From NCBI RefSeq assembly GCF_024623325.1, contig NZ_JANJZD010000008.1, positions 124,001 through 188,000 of the forward strand: DNA of 64,000 bases, in the 5' to 3' direction. The position numbers and the translations under genes were made by a program. Each line of letters starts with the position of its first letter. The first letter of the stretch is position 1. Below are positions 15,938-24,007 of this stretch, in pieces. This stretch comes from Acetatifactor muris (lineage in GTDB: Bacteria > Bacillota > Clostridia > Lachnospirales > Lachnospiraceae). The notes beneath the pieces are model-generated. The model did not search any database, had not been told where the DNA came from, and saw nothing but the letters and a program-made list of their open reading frames with translations.

Positions 15938-17122
15938 TCACCTGATGATATCCATATTCTCTTCGGCGCACTCCGCCTGCAGATACCTGCTGAATCGGAG
16001 CATCTCCTCCCTGATAACTCTGTGCATCCTTTCATCAGGGCATACATCCGGTTCCCACCACCAGCTTTTTATCCGAAAACATCCCGTTTTCCCTACCGGC
16101 TCCGGCTCAAATCTTGCCACAAAACGGGAATTATAGAGAACAGGGATGACATAATATCCATATTTTCTCTTTGCCGCAGGCGTATAGACCTCCCAACGAT
16201 AAGAAAAATCGAAGAGTTGCTCAAGTAAGGTCCTGTCCCACATAATATTGTCCAGAGGTGCGATAAAGCGTGCGCAATCTTTCTGTTCTTCATCTGTCTG
16301 TAAATCCAGAAATTCTTTGCATGCATAACAAATCTCTGAAACTCCTTCCAGCTGGAAAGGAAAAACACGCTTCTGCTTTACCAGCCGTTCTAATGCCATT
16401 TTTCGCACATCCCTGTCGCTGAGGAAATGTCCCTGCCACGCGCCGCCATTTTTATCCCACAGAAATCCCACGCTCCGGATTCGCCTTTCAATATACCAGT
16501 CCAGAAACTCATCCTGGGATATATCACCTGTCCCCATGCAGGCAGAGGGAATGACCCGCTCTGTCAGGTCAAAGTATTTCTGTGTTCCTTTTTTATCCGT
16601 GACACACAATTCCCCTTTATTGTAAAGATAATCCAGCGCTGCGCTTGACAGCTTTCTGTGCCCCCAGCTGCTCTCCCTCGTCTCGCCGATGGAGATGTCC
16701 TTCGTCCCTGTCTGTCCATGTTCGGCCACGAATGCTTTCACTTCATCCAATATCTTCAACGCATCCAGCTGCCCGCGGTAAGTCAGCGTATTTATCACAG
16801 CTTTTGCATGGGCTTCCCGCACTTTGGAAAACCGGCCAAAATCTTCCGTATTATAAATACACATTTCCTTGTCAAATCCGTCTGTGAGACTGTGTTCTTT
16901 GTATAATAAAATATACAGATTCTCATAATTATAGTCATTTACCCGGGCCTGCAGCACCAGGTCGGCATTCCGTCCCACCACATTCAGCGGATCGTACTGT
17001 ATGCTCCCCAGTCTGCCCATGATCTTTCGAACACCTTCGATGCCGGTCAGCTTTTCACTGCCGTCTATGTTATGATACCGCAATAATCTGCGCCTTATCT
17101 CATCCCGCGTGTATCCTTTCAC
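15938..17122 (-). CDS. YcaQ/AlkX-family DNA glycosylase (winged helix)
   Basis: 394 aa from GTG 17122, SD AGAGGA 6 nt before; a TTG at 17146 is an alternative. The protein has the HTH_42 winged-helix repeat architecture of YcaQ/AlkZ enzymes, which unhook interstrand crosslinks and remove bulky alkylated bases. The QxD catalytic motif is seen as Q42-Y43-D44 in SIQYDPLN; E. coli YcaQ uses QxD while AlkZ uses QxQ. A C-terminal domain with RFEPEPVGKTG and WWWEPDV is also typical. Confidence 0.85.
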   Translation of the reverse strand: MKGYTRDEIRRRLLRYHNIDGSEKLTGIEGVRKIMGRLGSIQYDPLNVVGRNADLVLQARVNDYNYENLYILLYKEHSLTDGFDKEMCIYNTEDFGRFSKVREAHAKAVINTLTYRGQLDALKILDEVKAFVAEHGQTGTKDISIGETRESSWGHRKLSSAALDYLYNKGELCVTDKKGTQKYFDLTERVIPSACMGTGDISQDEFLDWYIERRIRSVGFLWDKNGGAWQGHFLSDRDVRKMALERLVKQKRVFPFQLEGVSEICYACKEFLDLQTDEEQKDCARFIAPLDNIMWDRTLLEQLFDFSYRWEVYTPAAKRKYGYYVIPVLYNSRFVARFEPEPVGKTGCFRIKSWWWEPDVCPDERMHRVIREEMLRFSRYLQAECAEENMDIIR

Positions 17123-17279
17123 CCCGGTTCCTCTTTTCTGAATCAAATTTCTATTCCTTCTGGCTAACTTACTGGAAATCTCACCACTCTCGCTTAACGT
17201 ATTCCATTGACATATTCTCCAATATCTCTGGTAAATTTCACTTTCTCTCTCCCGAGTTCAGGCAGCATACGCTATTTCC

Positions 17280-17630
17280 TCACAAAAGCTTCTCCATCCA
17301 CTCCTCTTCCCTGAATCCCACAAGCACTGTCTTATCGTCCACTATGATAGGCCGTTTTACAAGCATTCCATTCGTCGCAAGCAGTTTTAACTGTTCTTCC
17401 TCGCTCATGGCAGGCAGCTTTTCTTTCAACTGCATCTCTTTATACAGTAATCCGCTTGTATTAAAAAACTTTTTCAGCGGCAATCCGCTTTTCTCATGCC
17501 ACCCCCTTAACTCTTCGTAAGAAGGATTCTTCTCCGCAATATGCCGGTCCGTATAGGTAATGTGATGTGCCTCCAGCCACTTTTTGGCTTTCTGGCAGGT
17601 AGAACATTTGGGGTATTGTATCAACAACAT
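17280..17630 (-). CDS. ArsC/Spx-family thioredoxin-fold protein
   Basis: 116 aa from ATG 17630 with AAGGAG. Contains CSTCQKAKKWL (CxxC at residues 9-12) in a thioredoxin fold, LKKFFNTSG, LLATNGMLVKRPIIV and FREEEW, the typical ArsC-like Arg and C-terminal pattern. Members are arsenate reductase-like proteins or Spx-type regulators; the sequence is closer to the YffB/Spx-like group with uncharacterised role. No ars genes are nearby. Confidence 0.85.
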   Translation of the reverse strand: MLLIQYPKCSTCQKAKKWLEAHHITYTDRHIAEKNPSYEELRGWHEKSGLPLKKFFNTSGLLYKEMQLKEKLPAMSEEEQLKLLATNGMLVKRPIIVDDKTVLVGFREEEWMEKLL

Positions 17631-17680
17631 AGGTTTTCTCCTTCTTTTCCTTTCAGGCAACACGATTTTTGAGCAACTTC

Positions 17681-17815
17681 TTACTCTGAACGCAAATTTA
17701 TAATCGTAATGGTATTGTTATCCAGCAGCCATTGAACTTCCTCGTCTGTCCGATTCTCAGGAACATCGCTTCTAAATATAGCGCATTGTGCCTGTCGGAC
17801 AGGCTCGCGTATGTT
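17681..17815 (-). pseudogene. fragment of a Y_phosphatase3 tyrosine phosphatase
   Basis: About 44 residues remain: AIFRSDVPENRTDEEVQWLL followed by ITIINLRSE. This is the region before the active-site loop in the protein-tyrosine/serine phosphatase family (FRSD...L...I...IDLRSE). The catalytic Cys segment is gone and a stop follows. It abuts the end of the lipoprotein gene upstream. Confidence 0.55.
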
Positions 17816-18378
17816 TATTTTATAGTCAGCTTCCAATCTGTTCCATCGTCGATGCTGATCGTACACACGGTTTCCGACCCTTCATCAAACTGAAATGTAT
17901 ACTCAAATTTACCGTCTTCAAAGCTCAGATAGGTTTCACTGTCTAATGTCATCTTCGCCTCGCTCATAGCTTCCTTAATCTGTTCCCTGGTATATCCCGC
18001 ATAATTCACACCATTTATCAGAATTTCTCCGGTAACATAGTCCGGATCCCGATAGTCTATCACAACCCGGAATACTTTTCCCTCTTCAAAATTGACCTTT
18101 TGTGAGCTCTTATTGCCGGCATACATGGTTCCATAAGTGACATCATTCTTCATGGCATAGAAATTTTCCCAGGAGCTGCTGTCAATCTGAGATTTTTTAT
18201 CGTAAGAGTACCGATCTGTAAATCCTGCCTCCATGACCTCCGCGACCCTGGTTTTCCCCAGTTCCAGTTCAAAAGTTCCATCATAGGTCAGCACAGTCTT
18301 CTTTCCAATAGAACAGCTGGTTAAAAAAAGCATACCTGCCAGTAAGAAACCCAAGCATAATTTTTTCCTGACACACAT
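17815..18378 (-). CDS. lipoprotein of unknown function
   Basis: 187 aa from ATG 18378, SD GGAGG 7 nt upstream. The N-terminus is a lipoprotein signal: KK, a hydrophobic stretch, then FLTSC, with Cys about residue 23. The mature part is about 165 residues, rich in Asp/Glu/Tyr, with no family I recognise. It is anchored on the outer face of the membrane. Low similarity to neighbours; likely an independent unit. Confidence 0.6.
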   Translation of the reverse strand: MCVRKKLCLGFLLAGMLFLTSCSIGKKTVLTYDGTFELELGKTRVAEVMEAGFTDRYSYDKKSQIDSSSWENFYAMKNDVTYGTMYAGNKSSQKVNFEEGKVFRVVIDYRDPDYVTGEILINGVNYAGYTREQIKEAMSEAKMTLDSETYLSFEDGKFEYTFQFDEGSETVCTISIDDGTDWKLTIK

Positions 18379-18599
18379 TGTCCTTCCCTCCAATGCACGA
18401 GTGTTTTTTCCTGATTGTAATAATGAACTCATTTGAATCGTCCTCCGGTCAATTTTTATTTGGTAAATTTCCTGATCACTACTCATCTGCTTATTTGGGC
18501 GGATCTTTTAAAGTAATGATACCACAGCTTCAGTAACTTTTGAAGATTTGAATAGTGAAATTTGTGGTATTTCCCCTGGCATCGGTAATAAATCAATGC

Positions 18600-19935
18600 T
18601 TAAGAATTATTTTGATTATTCAATTCTTTGGCTTCTTTTAGATCAATTTTAGCCTTATGTCCGTGTTTTTCCAGCAGGAACAGCAGATTTGCCCCGTTCA
18701 TTAACGTTATAGGTTTACCCTTTGCAAATTTATATGCATCATTTCCATAATTGGATGTTGTAACAAGAATTCCCTTTGTAGCACCCTCATTTATTATAGT
18801 TCCATATAAATCCCTAACTGCCGATACACCTACAACATTTGTATAACGCTTTGCTTGAATGACAATTTTACCACCCCTAATTGGATCTGGATCAAATGCA
18901 ATCCCATCAACACCGCCATCTCTGCTTGCCTGCGTAATTTTTACCTCTCCCCCAATTGAATTAAATTCTTCAGCAAAAATCTCACGAATTAGATTTTCAA
19001 AATCCTGCCAGTCAATAGCAGCCAAATTTACAGACTCATCTAATTTATCAGCCACTTCATAGCCATCAATAAATCTTGAATCTTCTCTGCTTATCTCCAC
19101 CATAGGAGCAACTGGTGTAATTTTCGTAAATGTTGCAGCCGATATTCCTTTTGAACTCTTAAACCACTCCTTTGAATCAATATATTCTAGATTAAGATCT
19201 TTGAAACTTTCTCTTGAAACATTTACAGACAATATATATGGTGAAATTGCCTTACCTGTTGATTTGTCTATTGTATTTACTTTACCATTAAGTACAATCG
19301 CTTCTACATTTGGATCATTTGCATCAAAATTTCTGATGCATCTTTATCTCCCTCTCTATATGAAGCAAATAGTTCATCAATTCCCTTATTAAATTCTTCT
19401 TTATTTCGTAAAAATTCATTCTTTTCCTTTTCCCATTTTTCAAATTCTTCGCTGTATAAAGCAGCAGCAATAGAATTATCACTCGATATTTTATCACATT
19501 CTTCTATCCATTTTTTATAATCAAGATTGAATTTCTCATCATTTTCATCTATAAAAGCCTGCTTTTTCTTTTTTGAAATACATGTAAAGAAAGACATAGG
19601 GGGATTATATATACTATCTTCACGAAGAGGTTCTCTTGAAAAAGTTTTCGGAATTGGCTTAACAGGCATACAACCGCATCTTTTGTCATATCTTCAGCAA
19701 ATTTAGCAGCTTTTTCGATATCTCGCTTTTGTTGTTCCTTATCTCTCTTTCTGGCTTCTAATTCCTGCTTACGAGCCTCTGCCTCACATTTTCTTCCCCA
19801 TTGTTCATCCCATTGTGCTTGAATAGCCGCAATCTTTTGATTTAACTCATATCTATTTTGGGCTGTAACCACACGATATTTATTTAATCCCTGATGACTT
19901 ATTTCCTGACGTAATGTATAAGTATATCTTGCCAT
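18600..19935 (-). pseudogene. Mrr-like restriction endonuclease, frameshifted
   Basis: Three frames together encode one protein. It starts at ATG 19935 (MARYTYTLRQ, then a Lys/Glu-rich helix), shifts near 19672 to MPVKPIPKTF, and shifts again near 19336 to DPNVEAIVLNGKVN. The last 210 codons carry the intact Mrr catalytic domain: DGGVDGIAFD and VIQAKRY supply the D...QxK residues, preceded by DWQDFENLIREIF. Around the first shift some sequence may also be deleted. Mrr enzymes cleave modified foreign DNA; this copy is dead unless frames are bypassed. Confidence 0.8.
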
Positions 19936-20097
19936 AACTATTCCCCTTTCATTTGTAATTTCTGCACATATAATTGTTATCATTTATAGCACATTTCAGC
20001 ATATTTTTCCATTGCTTTTCTAACTTGAGTTTCCGCTGTTTTATCCATGTGAATACCGATTGGCAATTGTAATCCACAACTTTCAAAAAATCCCTAA

Positions 20098-20322
20098 AAT
20101 ATCAGGAGGCTTTCCTGGCCTGACAGGAAGTTCACTGCCGGCATGACCTACAGCATACTTGCTTCCTACAGCTGTCTTCTGACAGATGTTGTTGACCTGC
20201 TCCACGAAAGTTCCAAAAAGCTCAACGCTTTGGAACGGCTCACCAGATATTTAGGCAAAGGGGTTCCCGGTATAAAGCGCACCTGTCATCTATATAACAA
20301 TATCGTGAAACCAGACAGTTGA
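20098..20322 (+). pseudogene. transposase-like remnant
   Basis: A frame open from 20098 encodes SYSCLLTDVVDLLHE, then SSKKLNALERLTRYLGKGVP, then a stop at 20322. The style (KKLN-x-x-ERL-x-R-x-L) recalls the N-terminus of DDE transposases of IS families. There is no start with SD and the catalytic part is absent. It is a relic in the decayed island. Confidence 0.4.
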
Positions 20323-20399
20323 AAATCTGAAGCCCCGGGGCTTGTAAGAAATGATACTTAGAATACGGATATAAAAAATGCCATCCAGTTAGCATCTCC

Positions 20400-20480
20400 T
20401 CAAAGATCCATTCCTAATCTCATAATGTGTTTTACACCGTCGTCCAAATCAATCGCAATCATCTGATCTTGCAGTGGTCC
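20400..20480 (-). pseudogene. possible tail of a DNA methylase/BREX PglX-like gene
   Basis: 27 codons read DPLQDQ-like GPLQDQMIAIDLDDGVKH and then diverge. The string D-Q-M-I-x-I-D-L-D-D-G-V-K is frequent at the C-terminus of large class I methylases. It is too short to be sure. Confidence 0.3.
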
Positions 20481-20509
20481 ATCACTCTAATCAACTATTT
20501 GGATTTCTT

Positions 20510-20839
20510 CTATTTCTCTTTATATTTTTTTGTAATAGATAAAGTGTAAATTGCCATAATTGCTATTGTTTCTATCATTACTCCTAATACAGATAATATG
20601 ATATATGGCGTATTCTGGCCGCTGAGTAACGGCACTCCTAATACAATAAAAATGAATCCATAAGCAATAAAAAGTTTACCAGTTGCACGATTGTATCCCC
20701 TTATGTCATTCACTGGAAAAGTCTTAATATTTGCCCAAAAACCAACTGCTTTCTTTGAGAAAAAAGCACTGATTCCAAGACCAATCATAAAACAGCCGAA
20801 TAACGCCCACACTATAAATCCAATAATTCTTCTGTCCAT
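20510..20839 (-). CDS. small membrane protein, DUF3784-like
   Basis: 109 aa, ATG 20839, SD GGGAGG. Three membrane helices at about 7-28, 56-76 and 79-103. A cytoplasmic loop holds FPVNDIRGYNRATGK, a sequence pattern common in small Gram-positive DUF3784-type proteins. Role unknown. The gene appears intact, unlike most around it. Confidence 0.65.
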   Translation of the reverse strand: MDRRIIGFIVWALFGCFMIGLGISAFFSKKAVGFWANIKTFPVNDIRGYNRATGKLFIAYGFIFIVLGVPLLSGQNTPYIILSVLGVMIETIAIMAIYTLSITKKYKEK

Positions 20840-20883
20840 ATTGTTTCCTCCCAGTAAATTCTTGTTGAAGTATACGTTATTTG

Positions 20884-21373
20884 TTATCCCAATAAAATTT
20901 TTACAGCCTGTTTTACATTCTCAAGAGTCAGCCCAACTGTCTGGTCAGGTTTTACTTGATGCTGTTCAATTTGAAGTAAATCAAGATCATCGAGCCCCCC
21001 ATTCAGTAACATCATTATGCAAGTCTATCCATAAAAGAATTTCGTCAGCTTTCACCAAACTGAATTTCTTTGTTTCTCTAATTTCTTCTGTGGTCAAATT
21101 CGGTGTTACTCCGTTTATGTACAAGTCCTCTTTTTCTAATAATTCAACCAGTTTATTTGCTTCCCTACAAAGTGGTTTCAATTCAAAATCAAACCAAAAA
21201 CGCCATCCCGAGTGAAGAATTATTTCTGAATCTGTCTCTCTTACTAAATATGCTAACAGTTTAATTTTTTCTTCATCAATCAATGTACCATCACTAATTT
21301 CTATCTGATGTCCATTATTCCCAAAATTAGAATTGAGTACACCATCTATATCCAAAAATATAACTCTTGACAT
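20884..21373 (-). pseudogene. HAD-like hydrolase, frameshift in a G6 tract
   Basis: Starts at ATG 21373 with the HAD motif FLDIDGVLNS and continues through SEIILHSGWRFW. The frame breaks at TEWGAR-stop. If one base is removed from the C6/G6 run at 20995-21000, reading continues as LDDLDLLQIEQHQVKPD and ends at 20884 with VKQAVKILLG. That restores the usual HAD tail, so the break lies in the homopolymer. Confidence 0.75.
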
Positions 21374-21506
21374 TATTGCTCCTCTAATTCTCCTGTTTAT
21401 ACCATTTACTACTCCTGTTTACTCCAAAAATACAGAGCATGACCGCCAGCATCATGTATATCTGGCCATTAAAGAGAAGTTCGATTGAATACTATAAACA
21501 TCATCT

Positions 21507-21818
21507 TCATGCTTCTTTTAAAACAAGCTCAATATAGTCTATCAATTTTCGTGTAAGCAAATTCCAATCATATTCTTGTATTGGAAAAATCCCATCTTCT
21601 TCCAATACCTTTTGTACTGGAAGCGATATTCCTGTATTCCATTCAGAATTATATGGAACAATCTTACCTTGAATAGTATCTATAGCATTTGCTATTGTGT
21701 CATTTACCATTGCTTTATAGCTCTTTAATGCCCAATCAGAAGCACCTCCATGCGAGATAATCTTTAAAATCAGTATCATTACAGCATCTTTTACTTTCAA
21801 AACATTTTCCACAACCAA
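21507..21818 (-). CDS. hypothetical protein, possibly 5'-truncated
   Basis: 103 codons open, first usable start TTG 21818 with no clear SD; an internal ATG (MILILKIISHGG) is possible. Features: hydrophobic first third, then SEWNTGISLPV and EEDGIFPIQEYDWN. No family recognised. The reading frame upstream shows decay, so it may be the 3' part of a larger gene. Confidence 0.4.
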   Translation of the reverse strand: MVVENVLKVKDAVMILILKIISHGGASDWALKSYKAMVNDTIANAIDTIQGKIVPYNSEWNTGISLPVQKVLEEDGIFPIQEYDWNLLTRKLIDYIELVLKEA

Positions 21819-21991
21819 TACACGGTTGTGCTGATATACATAATACTTTCATTTAGTCTCTCCCCTACATCAATCTCTCCATCAATCTCTCGCATTAAAT
21901 TTATAAGATTGATTATACCACTTCCGATTTCCATTTGCCACAAAATATAGGCATCGCGACCGTCACATTATATTCATATGCCGTGGTATTT

Positions 21992-22117
21992 CTACAATTT
22001 TATTCCTTTTCGACACCGCTTTCCACTTTTCCATTGTTGCAAAGTTTCAAAAAGGGCTTCCCTACTCTTAGGAAAGCCCTGTAAAATCCAGCTTTTTACG
22101 AATGAATTCGTCAGAAT
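21992..22117 (-). pseudogene. decayed small CDS, copy 1
   Basis: The minus frame reads ILTNSFVKSWILQGFPKS, then REALFETLQQWKSGKRCRK, and stops at 21992. The segments ILTNSFVKS and WKSGK are shared with copy 2 at 23744-23896. The start is lost. Together with adjacent degenerate blocks it fills the 424-bp gap 21819-22242, in which I see no intact gene. Confidence 0.5.
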
Positions 22118-22242
22118 TCTATTTACTCGATTATGCTTTTTATTGCGGAAAACAGCGTAAAATCATTGTTTTTGTAGCGTATTTTTATTTGCATGATTTC
22201 CCGGCACTACCATCTCTAAAGCAATAAACAGTAAGAGTACTT

Positions 22243-23039
22243 TTATTGTCTCAGCTGTATAATTCGCTCATCAATCCTCCGCACTACGCTATTGGTGTAT
22301 GCAGTAAAATATTTTAGCCAGAATCCGCGAGCTGTTGGATTAAAACTTTCAAAATCCACTCCAAGTCTGGTATAGCCTTCTTTCCGTTCTGCTTTGCCAC
22401 AAAGTAACGTGCCCCTTCCTGCATTGAAGATACTACAAACACCCCTTGTGTTTCGGGCTCACGATTCATAAAGAAAGGGCTTTCTCGGTAATGGCGATAT
22501 AATGCCAAATAAAGTGGATAGATAAAATGACATTCTGCTTTCGACAATTCGACAAAATCATAGCCGGCACAAAATTCACAATTAATCAATTCCATCGGAC
22601 CGATAGCATCTATACAGCGTAAACCAAAACCATAACGGAAAAACTGTCGTTGAAGTTCTTCATCATGGGCGTACAAGCAGATTGCATGGGAAACTGCCCC
22701 GGTCTTTATCCATTTTTCTCCTGCCGCCTGATACATGGCTGCATAAATTGGGGGGCGGTTTTTAGAAACGGCTGCATTTGCACCCATAGGAGAAAAAATT
22801 CCTCTCACATCAGTGGCGCGAAACGCATTGTCAAAAGGTTCACAGCAGCACAGGAACCCTATCATCTTTTCATTTTCAAATGCAGCAACACCCAATCCAT
22901 TTTCAGCAAAACCGTATAAGTCAGGAATATCACACACTTGTGGTAATTCTTTTACATATTGCCGCTCATCATAGTAGTTCGCAAGCGCAATTTCCATTGC
23001 TTCCTTAACGTGCTTTTTTTCAAAGTTTAATATATCCAT
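22243..23039 (-). pseudogene. GNAT acetyltransferase with internal deletion
   Basis: The frame from ATG 23039 encodes a full first GNAT part (AFRATDVRGIFSPMGANAAV) up to RYFVAKQNGK. The following codons are out of frame; another frame carries YTRLGVDFESFNPTARGFW and ends VRRIDERIIQLRQ at 22243. Family members have about 60 residues between these blocks, so a deletion joined NGK to EGYTRLG. Confidence 0.75.
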
Positions 23040-23142
23040 CAGTCTCTCCTTATTATCTACGGAGAGCTAAATTATAGTCCCCCTCCGTACTTGAATGTAT
23101 TTAATAATATTTTTCATATCACTTCATCTCCTTTGCATAAAA

Positions 23143-23571
23143 TTATTTTATTTCTATCATCTTTATAATCCCATTTGAGATAACCTCAAAACCTGTTTTC
23201 TCATAAAATGGTTCTTTTCCTTTGGCTGAAACGCCTCCGATTGTTGTAAATTTTCCAGTAGTAGAATTTTCTCTCGCATAATCAACTAAATGATTAACAA
23301 TCATAGTACCAATACCTTTTCGCTGAAATTGAGGCAAAATTATTATTTCTTGAAGATACCAATACATGGCACCATCTCCAACAAGTCTCCCCATTCCCAC
23401 AAGTTCGCCATTATAAATGGCAGAAACATTAATTAAACCGTTTTGCAGAGCCTTTCGAGCATGCTCCACTGGTATCTCAACAAATCCTGCTTGTATTCGC
23501 AGTCTTACAAAATCCTCCGCTTGTAAAATATTATCAACAAGTTTAATCTCCTCACAAACATTCTCGCCCAT
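23143..23571 (-). CDS. GNAT family N-acetyltransferase
   Basis: 142 aa from ATG 23571 (SD GGGAGG, 6-nt spacer). Acetyl-CoA loop QFQRKGIGTMIV (Q/R-x-x-G-x-G/A), strand AMYWYLQEIIILP before it and EPFYEKTGFEV at the end make a complete GNAT. It appears intact in a region of broken genes. Substrate unknown. Confidence 0.85.
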   Translation of the reverse strand: MGENVCEEIKLVDNILQAEDFVRLRIQAGFVEIPVEHARKALQNGLINVSAIYNGELVGMGRLVGDGAMYWYLQEIIILPQFQRKGIGTMIVNHLVDYARENSTTGKFTTIGGVSAKGKEPFYEKTGFEVISNGIIKMIEIK

Positions 23572-23743
23572 ATTCACCCTCCCATTATATTTATAGATAA
23601 GTATCTAATTTCTCTATATCACTTCTGCCAAACTCCTCAAATATTTGCTTTTGGTTATATCACTTTCACTCTTTATTCGCTGCCTTAAAATACAGGGCAT
23701 GGCAACCGCCATCCCCCACATTCCTTATCGTTCCAACGGCTTC

Positions 23744-23896
23744 TCAACTTTTATGGCACCACTTTCCACTTTTCCATAAAATACAGCTTTTTACGAATGA
23801 ATTCGTCAGAATATCCCAAGAATCATATGGTGCATTTGCAATTGCTGTGTCATGCGCACTGTTTATGGTAGCTTATACCTTATCAGAATAATTCAT
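23744..23896 (-). pseudogene. decayed small CDS, copy 2
   Basis: ATG 23896 is preceded by AGTGGTG. The frame reads MNYSDKV, TAA stop, then ATINSAHDTAIANAPYDSWD followed by ILTNSFVKS and WKSGK, ending at 23744. It shares its second half with copy 1 but lacks about 14 codons there. The 436-bp gap 23572-24007 holds no intact gene. Confidence 0.5.
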
Positions 23897-24007
23897 CACC
23901 ACTCAATCCTTTCATTGAAAATATATACATGAATAGCTATGGAACTTATAATTCTGCAATGCCACTATACAAATTGCATATTTCAACACAGGCTCTCGAA
24001 GGTCTGA

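Noticed and set aside
20400..24000. Integron cassette array (small genes separated by repeats)
   Set aside because: The repeats are coding remnants, not attC sites, and no integrase is present.
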